The notes under the pieces were generated by a model that worked only from the letters and a program-made list of their open reading frames with translations, made no database searches and was not told the DNA's origin. This document shows positions 30,733-42,715 of a stretch of 64,000 nt of DNA, piece after piece. The stretch's first letter is position 1. Each line of letters begins with the position of its first letter. Location of the stretch: assembly GCF_000143415.4 (NCBI RefSeq), contig NW_003314278.1, positions 1,025,694 through 1,089,693 of the forward strand, written 5' to 3'. A program made the position numbers and the translations under genes. The stretch is from Selaginella moellendorffii. Lineage: Eukaryota; Streptophyta; Lycopodiopsida; Selaginellales; Selaginellaceae.

Positions 30733-31139
30733 ATGGCATGTGGCCTTACGCCATTCCTAGGTGAGATGATACAAATAACAAGTATAAATTCTTAGTTGTT
30801 CTAGCAAATCTTACTTAAATGTCAAGGTGAACAACCGGAATATGAATTCATCGGATTGTTATAACAAATTGCGAGGTGATGGCATGAGGCGATACGCCAT
30901 TTGAGAGTGGTAGACTTACCTATATGAGGTGAGTGAAGTATTTATTAGAAATACCTCATTCAATTGTGCACTTCTAAGTCTTTGCCCACTTAGTACTGTT
31001 TGCATGTTTTTATTTTAATTCTTTCTCTAAAATGTTATTTAGCATGTGGCTTCATGCCATTGCTCTCCACAATCATGCATTGAATTTCTATCCTTGCATA
31101 ATACTTCTCCATATATATAGCATGTGCGCACATGTGATA
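30733..31139. repeat. Palindrome copies between the transposase and the right TIR
   Basis: Copies at 30,733-30,754, 30,879-30,900, 31,039-31,060 and a shorter one at 31,118-31,139 (GCATGTGCGCACATGT core). CAAGGTGAACAA repeats near 30,698 and 30,824. The interval 30,661-31,344 has no gene. Confidence 0.8.
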
Positions 31140-31344
31140 TGGTTCATTAGGCCTGATATAGTTCGTGAGGTAAAAACTTGACAATGAGATTTATTATACA
31201 ACTAGATGGACTCAGTCTGGACATAAGGTCACCGCGCTAGTCACCATGCCCCAGATATGTCTAGCCCCTGGACAAAAAACATATAATTTCACGTCATTTT
31301 CAAATACTTGAAAATTTGTACCTAGTCCCATTTTACTGAATAAA

Positions 31345-31366
31345 TCCCACTTTAACGAAATAGAGC
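31345..31366 (-). repeat. Right terminal inverted repeat
   Basis: TCCCACTTTAACGAAATAG plus three bases, identical to the reverse complement of the left end. Immediately beyond it the element D RT frame resumes. Confidence 0.9.
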
Positions 31367-31829
31367 ATAACTGCAAATCAAGTCACGAAAAATACTTAGC
31401 CTTTAAGAGTTGGTCAAACAAGTCATCAACACGAGGCAAAGGATAACTATTCTTGACTGTGATCTTGTTGAGTGCCCGATAGTCGATACACATCCTCATG
31501 GTTCCATCCTTTTTTATAACAAAAATGACGGATGCTCCATAAGGTGATTTGTTTAGTCGGATATGACCTTTGTCAAGAAGCTCCGTGAGTTGCTTTTTGA
31601 GTTCAGCCATCTTCTTGATGTTCAACCAATATGGAGCTTTCGTAGGTGGTTTAGAACCCGGAATAACCTCAATCCGATAATCAACCTCACGGCTAGGAGG
31701 TAGCCCTGGTGGCAAATCCTTCAGGAAGATATCCTGATTCCTCGCCAACAACTCCAATATCTTTTTTGGTATAGGATCAACCTCATCATTGATTCGAATT
31801 GAGTCACCAACACCCTCAGCTTCTATCAC
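31367..31829 (-). pseudogene. Element D RT, N-terminal half
   Basis: The minus strand reads [58 protein letters not shown] and LLKAKYFS, then TGA, LDLQ, where the TIR element begins. The C-terminal half continues at 18,586. The TGA lies at the basic residue normally before the motif A Asp. Confidence 0.9.
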
Positions 31830-31928
31830 TTAAACCCAAAAGGTCCGACATCCCCTCTTAGCTGTTTTTTGAGCGGCCCTCACAGTCAGGAATTTTGCAT
31901 CCCAATCCTTTGAGGAACGCTTTTGCAA

Positions 31929-32250
31929 CTAGAAGGACACATCAGGACATCCTTCGGACTTCAACGTGATACGACTTTGTCCAACACCATAAATCCCTTT
32001 TATATATTTGTTAAAGAAGTCCATACCAAACACCATCTGAAAATCTAGAATCTTCAACACTACCAAGTCCACTCTTTCTTTCCACTTGGATATTTTTATT
32101 GGAACATCACTCACAAACTTTCTAGCTACTTGCCCACCTTCCGCAAACTAAAAGTGCATAGGTGACATTTGCTCAGCATTCAATCCTAATAACTTAACTA
32201 AGTCTTCGAATATCATGCTATGCATAGCTCCCGTGTCAATCATCACTTAG
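31929..32250 (-). pseudogene. Element D protease
   Basis: The minus strand shows VMIDTGAMHSMIFEDLVKLL with a D-T-G-A active site, then FAEGGQVARKFVSDVPIKI and LDFQMVFGMDFFNKY, the usual layout of a chromovirus protease. Stops near 32,115 and 32,245 break it. Confidence 0.8.
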
Positions 32251-32252
32251 AT

Positions 32253-33600
32253 TCAGTGTCCACGGACAAAGCCTACCAAATACATCAACGGATCAGTGTT
32301 TGCATTGATTGCAAGAAAAGCTTGAGGAAAGCAATGAAAGTTACTCACCTCCTCTTCCTCATAGTCTGCATTGACCAACTCGTCAACCCCTTTAGCTTCA
32401 CCACCACCGTCTTCCCTCATGACATTAACCCGAGACCTTGTTTTATGCTTGTTGGGACATTCCGAGGACCTATGTCCCGACTCTCCACAATGGAAGCAAT
32501 GACCCACACTACCCGTTCCGCTAGGAGCATATTTTGCAGATTGCTGCTGCTTGTACCCACTAGGAGGAGGAACAGAGGGCCTAGGACCAGAAGAAGTTGT
32601 TGATGGTCTCCAACTACCACCACCTTTGTTAACCATTTCTTATGAGCCTCCAGAGCAGAACCTGCTTTCCACCCTCTGTTTCCGATCACCTTGTTTATTC
32701 CCAGAATTTTTATTCTTATCCAAGTTACCAGTATACGATTACTGATATTGTTCCATGAGTGAGTGACTAAAGGCAACTTGCTACACTGCCTCCTTACACT
32801 CCAAGTACGTCTTCAGCTTAAACTTCAAAATCTCATTACAAGAAAGTGAACTTAAACCCTTCAGGAAATAACTCCGAACATCTTCGTCACTCATATTTGC
32901 AATCATAATGCACTTCTGAGCAAGCATTAATGTAATGTATGAGATCCCCTCGCTGCTTTAACCGCTGCAGCTCCGCGCGAAGTCTTAGACCAAGATCATC
33001 CAGCAAGTATTCCTTACGGATACAAAACCACATCTTAGTCCAACTTCTAGTCTGCCCTTTTTCAGCACACACTTGGTGCCACCAAGTTTTGGCATGATTG
33101 GTGAGAAAGGATTGCGCGCACACAACTTTGTACAATCATCTACGTCTGCCGCTATGAAATATTTTTCCATATCGTAGACCCAGTCTTCCAAAACTTGATA
33201 GTGCCGCATGCTTTTGAAGATGGGTGGTTTCAGAGGCTTGAACTTTGAAACTCATACAACCGGGGGCGACTGCAAAACTTTATCATCCTTAGAACTTGAG
33301 GAGGAGTTCGGTTGCTTAGGCTTAACTGATTTAGCTGTCTCAGCTTCTTTCTTCCTCTTCTTGTTCTCCTTCTTCAATTTGTGAATTTCCCTTCGCAAAT
33401 TCTTGATGTCGACTTCCTGAGCCGTACGCTGCAATGCCACAGCATTTAGCTCTTCCTCTTCTGACTTGGCCTCAACCTCTTCCACAGCATCTCTAGTAGG
33501 AGTTTCTTCCTCTTGATTCGCCCGTCTAGAGGTTTCAGCATCATCAGCACAGTTCCTCTTCACCATCCTACTAGCTGCACGCATGCCTCTATTAGTAACT
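32253..33600 (-). pseudogene. Element D gag with zinc knuckle
   Basis: Downstream part: CFHCGESGHRSSEC, a CX2CX4HX4C knuckle, at about 32,460-32,510. Middle: YQVLEDWVYDMEKYFIAADV and LTNHAKTWWHQVCAE (32,887-33,209), typical of gypsy gag. Upstream (33,252-33,600): a charged coiled-coil-like stretch with Lys/Glu repeats (LRREIHKLKKENKKRKKEAE). Frames change at about 33,250, 33,000 and 32,640. Confidence 0.8.
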
Positions 33601-33741
33601 GAACATGCATACAACGTTCTTACCAAATGGTGCAATCCAATTAATCCTACACAGGTCGCTTCAGATCTACTAGAAAAGTCTGCATATGCAACTTGAGTCA
33701 GAAAATCCGACAGAAGTTGAATAGGAATCGCTGAGACAATT

Positions 33742-33753
33742 CCTCTAATACCA
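33742..33753 (-). other. Primer-binding site of element D
   Basis: The minus strand reads TGGTATTAGAGG, two bases after the LTR end ACA. This resembles the tRNA-iMet-type site with one or two changes. Confidence 0.7.
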
Positions 33754-33755
33754 AA

Positions 33756-34662
33756 TGTAGTGCACTTGAATTTGGAGCCGAACTCCAAGCCTGTTGCACT
33801 ACGAATGAGGGTCCGGTACAATCCCACAAGCACCAGCTCCCCGTATCTAGCACCTACACGCAAAATGGTGTCAGATAGAGTCTGCCACAATTTTGGTATA
33901 CCAATGGCCTAACGCGAGGAGGAGGGTACTCCACTGACTAGAGCAGCGTAGAGCTTGGGCTTAGACCCAAGCCGGACGCAGAACAAGGAGCGACACAGCC
34001 CAGTAGGAGCCAAACTAATATCTCAGGTGGTCGGACATGCATTCCAACCACTATCCTTACTATACATTTGGAACCCCCCCCCCTTCCCCTTGAGGAACAC
34101 ACACTTTGGACTTTCACCCCAAGCCTCCCTTAGTACTAGGAGTTAGTCTCTGGGACAAACTTGAAACTTACTAAATATGGAATTGCAAATTTGGACACGG
34201 GACGAACACCATTGTGTTTAGGCTGATCTCTACATTCCGTAGATATGCCAAATGAGCTAATCTAGACACTTTCCATAAATAGCATTTGGGACCGAAATGA
34301 GACCAACACAAAAGGCGTGATAGCGAGGGTGTTTAGCAGACACGGTAAGCTATCATTTAGTGAATATTGAAGAACTAGTCTCAATATCACAGGGGTTCCC
34401 AACACTAGCAAGTGCAAGTCAGCATCATGAGTTTCTCGTCACTATGTCAAGTATGCTTGACTTGATGACAACATAGGATTTCCTTCTTTACTGCCCTTCC
34501 GGTCTAAGTGCACTTGTGCTAACCAGTTTCTCAACTAGCTTGGGTGGAGACCATAATGGGAACTAGCAATATCAACCTCCTGCCGTCGTGGCAGTAAGAA
34601 GAGAGTGTCCATAAGGACTAGTCGACAAGTATATTTCAATACCCGAAGTCACATTCGCGACA
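33756..34662 (-). repeat. Element D 5' LTR
   Basis: 907 bp. The minus strand starts TGTCGCGAATGTGACTTCGG and ends CTACA before the primer-binding site. It matches 14,749-15,466 (3' LTR) and 38,070-38,754. A C tract lies at 34,074-34,083. Both LTRs and a third copy end at the same GAATGTGACTTCGG boundary, which defines the LTR start. Confidence 0.85.
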
Positions 34663-37600
34663 ATCTAGTACACCAAATCCCTTATTTGAGATTGGTTTGT
34701 AATTTGAGGCTCCTTAAATGACTAGTTTTCTTGTTTATAAAAAGTTGTCTTTTTGTCTGACTTCATCATATCTACCATGTCATATTATTTTATAAGATCT
34801 TAGTAGGCAATCATGACTTTTTTCAAATCATCAAAATCTGCATAAACTCTATTTATCTTATGTTCATAATAAATTTTCTTGAGGCTTTATATGTATATGC
34901 ATAGACGCATTTTGTCTAACACTAATACTTATAATGCTTGTTAAATCAAGTTGTATATTCCTTGATTGTCTCAAATTTTCCTTAATGAAGTTTTTGCAAC
35001 TCATCATAGTTTTCTCCTGGGTTTGTTTCCATGGAAAAAGCTTTTAGGAAAAACTTTGTTTGCTCATTAAATGTGCCAAGATTTTTAACATCATTATCAT
35101 AGTACTAGTCTTTGACTTTTTTTTAAATGTATAGAAGAAAAAATTCTTTTTTTTCTTATTTGCTTGATTTAACTTAATTGCTTCTATGTATTGCTTAATA
35201 TGTAGTTGTGGGTCATCTCCTTTAATTTCAGAAAAGAATGGATATGTAATGATGCTGCCTATTGTTGTTCCTACAATTGCTATTTATAGCGCATGTGGTT
35301 TTTACCCTTTATCCTATAGAGATTTACCATAGGATAACACCACGAAGCACAAGAAAAGTCATCTATGATCGATATATTCCAACTCAAATCCAACAAGCAT
35401 TCAAACATTCTAATATCAATCACTAACTCCTCCGCTTGTAGAGTTAGCATGGTTCACGACTAAATCACTTTTCAAGGAAAAGTTCAAAGCTCAACCTTTA
35501 CTAAATCATCTTGTCTAGAACATAACTAACTCAAACTTGCCACTCAGTTCGTTTGAATGTCGACACAACTGTTAACTAGCAAATGCACAAATTCCAATAA
35601 CACAAAGCCATAGCCAAATCATCAACACTATCTTCATTGAGACTAATGAAACTCGATATCAATCTTTTGAAGAGACATTTCATTTCACTCAAATCTCAAC
35701 ATCAACAATGTCAACGACAAGGCATCATTTCAATGCCATCAACACCACAACAAAGCTAGAAGAAAACACGAGTGAATCACCACCCAAAACTCTCTAGCAA
35801 CTAAGTTAACCAAAGTCAAAGATACTATACTAAATATTCGAGACCAATCGTTTAGCAAAACTCAATTATAGATAACACTTCCTCAAGGAGTGAATCATCA
35901 CATCCAAGACTCCATAAAATCCAACACTACAAACTATATGTATCCAAATGATATCGATAGAGATAGAGTTGACATGCCAACATGGAAAACCCATGTAAAT
36001 TTAATGACATGATCCTCTACAACACCATCCGGTAAAGCAAGTCTATCACTGCTAAATCATCATTGAGTGAAGCAAGTGTTATAGTCCTTGATGGAGTCTA
36101 CAAGCAAACACTAATCGCAAAGCAACTAACAATCATTCTTCAACTTGTCTTCACAAGACCTAACACTAAACTCATATCATCGAGTCATACACTTGTTCAA
36201 CATGAATGTAATACCCCAGGTCATGATAAAGGTTCATGGACAAGCACGAACTAAATGACCACTCGAATCCAACTCAACTGTGATATGCTCACCAACACAT
36301 TTAGTCAATAACTCTAAACATGCCTTGAAGAGGCTAGCTATGCATGATCAACACTCAGTCGAAACTAAAGTGATCATAAGATGGACTCATATCAGTACAC
36401 AACCTCCTCATAGACAAAGCTATAATACAGGTATTAATATCTCAAACTCAAACAACTAAATTGGACATCACTATCCTCAGCTAAAGGCGCATGGCTACCA
36501 AAACTAAGTCAAGATCAATGAAAGCTCATTACTCTCATAGAGTCTACCAAAATGCAAGGTGCAACTTGCCACCAAGCACAATGCTATAAAAGAAAAGCAC
36601 AAATGTCACCCTTCTTAGAAAAGTGCAATGGCCACTTTTCTACACCAACTCCAGACTTTACCCAACTCAATTGCCTTAGTTAGCATCCCTTTCGGGTCGC
36701 ATCATACAAATTACCTATTGAGGTCTAAGCCAACCTAAGTTAACTCTAACCTCTTCACTAGTTTGTATTGGCTTGCGAAAACAGAATGGTTTTTGAACAA
36801 AGTGATTAACAGATCAGCTATTGGAAAAGTTTAAGAAAATTTATGGAAAATTTCCATCCTAAAGAAAGAATGACTCTCAGTCTAGGAATACAAACTTTCA
36901 AGACTCAACCAACTTCCTCCTACTAACAACTTCACATAGATTCACTTCAACACCAATTCTCATAACCCATAGTATGTTTAAGCATCGAACATCTTTTGCC
37001 CATACTTCTGATATCCAACACTGACATCTGCAAAGTGCAAAATGAATATCCAAAGCTTGATCACGAAAACCACATCTTTGGATATCCACATTGCACTAAC
37101 ACTCTTCTTCAATCACCTTCAAGATCCAATGTGAAGCCAAAACACTAATAAGAAAAATGACATGGAAAATCAAGCTCTAAGGAAAATTCCTCATCACTCA
37201 AACAATAACATTCAGTCCAATCCAAGAAAAGTTTATGAGAGAGCATGGCAATGAATACTTGAATCAATAGATTCATCCCTATAATCTTGATTGATCCACT
37301 TGTAATCATGCCTAAGAAGGATCCACTAGTGTCATGCTAAACAGCTATCGACCAGTTTATTTGCCACTCATAGCAAACCTAGGGAAGGTTTACTTTCACC
37401 CACGGTACATGAAACAACTCATGGAACCACCGATAGGCTAACATTAATCCTGCCAACTCAAAGTGTAACCTTGAGTTGCTAATGTGCCTCACTCACGAGC
37501 CAAAGTGCAAACTCATGCAAACGGAATAACTCACTCCCTCTTATGAGCCCAAGAGCAAGCTCACATTATTACGGTACAAAAAGGTAACCGAATCCATACC

Positions 37601-37729
37601 CAAGGAACGATTGCGAAGTCTTTGCACCCAAACGTGTACTCACTCGGATCATTGTTTTTATCTCTACGTATGCAACTTTGCCCAATCTCATTGGATAATA
37701 CTCACTGAGACGTATTCTCTAATACCAAA
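34663..37729. other. AT-rich noncoding region, possibly the inside of non-autonomous element E
   Basis: No gene is supported. A 63-bp sequence at 35,286-35,348 (TTTTTACCCTTTATCCTATA...ATAGGATAACAC) recurs at 37,730-37,795, the edge of the LTR that follows. A minus-strand primer-binding-like CTCTAATACCA complement lies at 37,717-37,727. The interval could be the interior of a large retrotransposon derivative without coding capacity, with most of its left LTR lost. Confidence 0.4.
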
Positions 37730-38754
37730 TGTAGCACACGTGGCTTTTACCCTTTATCCTATAGTGATTTACCATAGGATAACACTACGAAGTGGAACCT
37801 AAACCCTCTTTATGCCACGTGACACATGTCACGTGTCATATGCCATGTGTCCAAAGACAGTGGTGCGGAACCCGAGGTTCAGGGCTTTGGGCCACTGAAC
37901 AAAGGAACAGTGCTAAACTCCCAAACGTAAAGCCAAGAAGCATTAGCACTAGAGCACAGGACGACTTCTGAGCATATAGCCCAAGGAGCGAAAGGACAAG
38001 AGACCGGAGTGACTTAGAACAGTCCTAGAGTAACTAGCATCCCAATGCCAAGACCAACATGCAAAACAGAGCCAAATGGAGTTTGGCGCTATTTCGGCAT
38101 ACCAGTGGCCTAACACAAGGACATGGGTACTCCACCAGCTAGCATGGAATGGAACTTGGGCTTAAACCCAAGCTGGATGCAGAACAAGGACAGACAACTA
38201 GACTATGCCTCAGGTTGGTCAGCCATGCCTAACTTACCCACTATCCCTACTATACATTTGGAACCCCCCACAGCCCCCCCCCCCTGACCTTGAAGAACAC
38301 ATGCATTGGGCTTTCACCCCACACCTCCATTAGTATCAGGAGTTAGTCTCTGGGGCAAACTTGAAATTTACTAAATATAGAATGGTGTTAGATTGCGAAT
38401 TTGGACATAGGATGAACACTATTGTGTTCAGGCCAATCTCTACATTCTGTAGCAATATTGAAGGACTAGTCTCAATATGTGAGGGTTTTTGTCAAGCCAG
38501 TGCAAGACAGAGCAAAAGAAAACTAAAAAGTCAGGCCAAGTATGCTTGGTTGAATAGACACTTAGGAATTCCATCCTTATGCTCATCTAGCTAAGTACAG
38601 ATGCAAAGTCTAGTTTACTAACACTTGAACAAGAGGGGCTAATAAAGGGTCTAGCAATACCGACTTTCTGCAATTGTGGTAGTAAGGAAAGAGTGTTTGT
38701 AAGGACTGGCCGACAGGTAACTTTCGATACCCGAAGTCATATTCGCAATATATT
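37730..38754 (-). repeat. LTR of element E, related to the element D LTR
   Basis: It shares with the D LTRs the segments around 38,100-38,430 and 38,455-38,754, including the GAATATGACTTCGG end and a 12-base C tract (38,274-38,285). A roughly 125-bp part present in D is missing at about 38,452. The 37,730-38,060 part, with ACACATGTCACGTGTCATAT-like inverted motifs near 37,825, differs from D. Confidence 0.65.
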
Positions 38755-41246
38755 GTGCTGAATGCAATTTAATAGGAAATGCTCTATTTTGTAAATAGTA
38801 TAGACAAAATAAGTGTTTGGTTTGTAAGGGAACTTAGATCATTGTCAAAGGGTAAGAGTTGTAAATTTAGCGTTTCTTTCTCTTGTAGGGAATCATTTTA
38901 GTTGTTTTGTGTTCCACTACTCTCAATTGAAGTAAAGACATTTTCTATGTACCGATGTTGCCAAAGAGGAGTAGTGTATGAATTCATATATTCTAGATAA
39001 CCATCAAAGTTGTATTTAGATTTTTAATCTCCTCTTCGTTAAGGTGTACTTAATATGCTTTTAGTTCACTCTCTTTCAAGTTTTTCTCTAGCTTGATTGA
39101 GCAATGATTTAAATTTTTCTGAAGGGAAGTTAATATCACAAATATCACAAGTAAATGCCTTGTAATTTCATTCTCAATTTTGTAAATACTTCTTTTCAAA
39201 CTACCTTTTGTTCATTTGATTGTGAGAGAAATATTATATATCTATTACTCTGTTTGGTATAGATAATGACAATTTTATACATAGAGATTATGCCATTTAA
39301 AGCTTTATAGGTATGATCAATTATTGGTTTATGCCTATATATTTTGAAACCTGTTGGTGTTGCTATTATGACAATTTTAGTTATTATGCCTCGTTTGTGA
39401 AGTGAGTGGTACGAGGCTTTGGTATGCAATATATCCCTTTTGTAAATTGGCCTATTAGTCACTCTTAGGAGTAAGTATTTAGCTTTCCAATGAATTTTGA
39501 AATAGGATAGCTTTCCTTTAGAGGGCAAATGTCTAGAACATTTTTTATATAAAAGTTCCAAAAATTTCTTAAGTAACAAATATTATTTTTCAAAGTATAT
39601 CTATCTTGCTCCAATGTAATCCACCTTAAAAGATTTTTACTCCACAAAATTTTATTGCCTACCAATTCAAATTTAGAATTGATCTAACATCTATTAACCC
39701 AATTCACCAAGTGTATTTCTGCTTATGGGTATCCAAGCTTTATTATGAACCATTAAAGTTCCCACAATATTTTTTTACTTAAAAATTACATAAAATATAG
39801 CAATTGTCTAGTAGGTAGAATTTTATAAATCCTTTGCAAGTTATAATATTCAGGATTTGCATCTAACTCAAATAGGCAAACTATCTCTCTATTTAGGAAG
39901 AATTCTAGTCCTATTTTCTTTTTGTATAGGTAACTCCACAAATATAAGTCTCATTTATTCTGTGTACCTATAAAGTATTATCACAATTTATTTGAGAATA
40001 GTAAAGATACAAGGACTCAAACTTTTGTATACCTTGAGTAGAATATTGTTAAGTATTTTTCTCGGTAATTCGTCGAGCTATTTAAGCAATTTTGTTAAAT
40101 CTATCATTCACTGGCCTAATTAGGCATATAAGATAGTTTAGTTTTTGCTTTCTTATACTTTTACAGTGGGGATCAACCAACTTTTGTCAGAGTCTATAAG
40201 AAAAATGTATCTTCTGATAGATATGATGGATTGCTAATAAATATTTTTATTTTGTCTACCCTAATTCCTTTATTCAACTTCTATCATGAATATGGAGGGT
40301 TGTCAATCCTTAATTTCTCCACTTAAGTATGCAAGAGGATCTTCCCTTTCTACCCATGCTTAGTATAGTTAAGATTAATTTAATGCAAAGGCTCTAGCGT
40401 GTGATAGTTAATTCTAGAGTAGCTTGTCTACTTTACAATGGGTCTTACCCTTTAGCTTATAGCCAACCTTGCCTTTATAATTGTGGAATTAAAAAGAGTG
40501 GTTTATTGCTCTTGGTAAATTTTAGGTAAACTAGATCAACACTAAAGACTAATTTGAATAGGGCGTGGAGACCATTCTGTGAAATTGCTCTGAATCAACA
40601 CAAAAGTCAACTTGTCTAGCACATGATAGCTTATTATAGATCAATTTTCTTATGGAATGACATTAAGTAGCTTTTCAAACATATGATAACTAATTTGTGG
40701 AAGACTTTACTTATGATCTAGACAAAAATTGCTTTTCAAAGCAAATTGATTAGAAAAGGATCAAGTATGTGCTGTTTGCCTTGTTCGACTGATGATTGAC
40801 GCATCGCGGGGAGATCCATTAATCTGCTTCTTTGGTTTGTACTTTGATTTGTACAACCTCAGGCACTCATCTTCTATTTAGAATAGAAACCACAAGAGGA
40901 TATATATATTTCATGGATACACTTTTTAGGTATGAGAAACACAGCTTTGGGTTGGAAATCCTTGGCCTGATCAATAACAGTCTCTTTGCATCACTCCTAA
41001 CAGATTGGGCCTAGAGAACAACAAAAAAAAAATCAAAAGCTAGCCCTCTACACTTTGAGCTCGTGGAAAGTACCCTTGCATGGAGGTGGCAGCTGGTTAA
41101 ACTTGAGAAGTTAGCTTGTCTTGAGGACCTCCTGTTGCTCTTGCTTCCTTGCCACAAAATCACACTTGCAAACACAAGATTAGTCTAAATAAATATCAAC
41201 AATTAGATTATAGAATATTCAAGAATACCTAGGTATATCCTATGTT
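38755..41246. other. AT-rich region without recognisable genes
   Basis: Open stretches such as 39,196-39,579 (minus, 127 codons, Lys/Ile/Tyr-rich) show no motif and look like chance in AT-rich DNA. No LTR, TIR or RNA gene is evident. Confidence 0.5.
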
Positions 41247-41409
41247 GGTTTGCTTAGAGACTCTATGTGACCATCACTGCCATTTTCTGTGCAGTGACGG
41301 TGATAAAATGCTGTACATGTAACCATCATCCACATCAGATTATTCTAGAATATTCCAAAATCAAGTTACCATTGAGTCAGTGCTGATTTGTCATTGATTA
41401 ATGCTACAT

Positions 41410-42715
41410 CATTAGAGTTCATGTGGGATGAATAAGGCAACAGTTATGGTTTCTATGGTTGTTGTGGCTACTACTACAATTGATCAGTTGGTTGTTGCTT
41501 ATAGAAGATCTAGAAGGTGTCTTAGAGAAGATCTTGAGGATGAGAGGCTTGAAGCTACTCTTTAACAACAATTAGTGCTAGTGTATCATCACATGTGTTT
41601 GGCAGTAGTTGGGAGTTGGTTGCAATTGAACTTCTTTCAGAAGGGAGATTTCTATATCAGACCAAGGTCTCTTCATTGGTTTCGTCATTAGGTGGATAAG
41701 GTTGAAATGCAAGATCCAACAAGGTGGAGAGAGTTCTTCAGAGTTTCTGAGGAGTAGTTCATGACAATCTATGAACTTGTTGCTTTGTCAATGCAAACAA
41801 CACTGCCTTTAAATTTGAAAAACATTCTATCTAGATATGTTCTTATTGGTAAGCAAGTTGCCATTGTTTTATGGAGATTAGCTTTAGGTGATTCTTTTGC
41901 TAGTTTGACAGAGCATTTCTGTGTTTCTAAAGCAATTGTCCGGAAGTATTGTTAGAAGTTCTCTGACTCAACATTCCAACATCTAGGACAATTTCTTGTG
42001 TGGCCAGTAGATTTATCAGTAGTAAAAATAGGTTTTGAGAGTTTTGTGGCTTCTTGAATTGCTATGGTGCAATTGACTACACACATTTTGAAGTTGAACT
42101 TCCTGGAAACACTTTTGCAAGTAATTATTACAACAAGGACAAGGATAACTCAATTGTCATGCAAGCAATCATTGATAGTGAAGCAAGGTTCTTGAATATT
42201 TGAGTTGGAGATCTTGGGAGTTGCAATGACATAACTATTTTGAGGAAGAGTTCATTCTATAGAAGAGCTCAATCAGGTGAGATTTTTAACGGACCAATAG
42301 TCTCAAGAGGCCAATACCAGTTTCGGGAGTATATCATTGGAGACTCAGGATACTACAAGCTTCCGTGGTTGGACCATTTCCAAGTGCAAATGGAACTAAA
42401 TTGAGGGAAGCATTCAACTTTTACTTGTTGTCTTTGAAGATAGTATGTGAGAGAAGTTTCAGATTACTTAAATGTTGGAGGATGTTTAGGAAGTTGGTTA
42501 TAGTTGAGACCATCACTCAGCTAACAGTTGCCATAAAAACAGCTTGCATTCTGTATAACTTCATTATTGGTATAGGTGACATAGGGGAAATAGACATTGA
42601 GCTTGAGCCAGTGATTAATCAACCACAAGGCTGGCGACCAAAGCCTCATGTCACTGTTATGGAGCTTAGAAACATTCTCATTACTTATGTAGTAGACTTA
42701 AATAAATCCACTTGA
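41410..42715 (+). pseudogene. PIF/Harbinger transposase pseudogene
   Basis: Read across several frames: DPTRWREFFRVSEE, a stop, LWRLALGDSFASLTEHFCVS (helix-turn-helix), GAIDYTHFEVELPGN (first catalytic Asp), YNKDKDNSIVMQAIIDSEAR, EYIIGDSGYYKLPWL (second Asp), LKIVCERSFRLLKCWRMFRK (Glu) and a tail ending at 42,715. The DDE residues are still visible, but TAG/TGA stops (near 41,573, 41,755, 41,953 and 42,200) and frameshifts disable it. It belongs to the plant PIF/HARBI1 nuclease family. Confidence 0.85.

Larger units (their letters stand above)
18587..31366. mobile_element. 12.8-kb TIR DNA element with two divergent genes
   Basis: It is bounded by perfect 22-bp inverted repeats (18,587-18,608 and 31,345-31,366) and interrupts element D's RT. 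Both flanks continue the same RT reading frame region. It carries a leftward multi-exon gene (19.0-24.4 kb), a rightward pair of frames (27.6-30.7 kb) including a DDE-type transposase candidate, a repeat-rich divergent spacer, and about 27 copies of one 22-bp palindrome. Compared with the expected RT spacing (two residues between Q and Y) the flanks hold about 8 extra bases, which would suit an 8-9 bp target duplication. The flank bases do not match clearly, so the superfamily is not settled. Confidence 0.8.

Noticed and set aside
39196-39579. 127-codon minus-strand frame
   Set aside because: Lys/Ile/Tyr composition as expected in AT-rich DNA, no motif, no neighbours.
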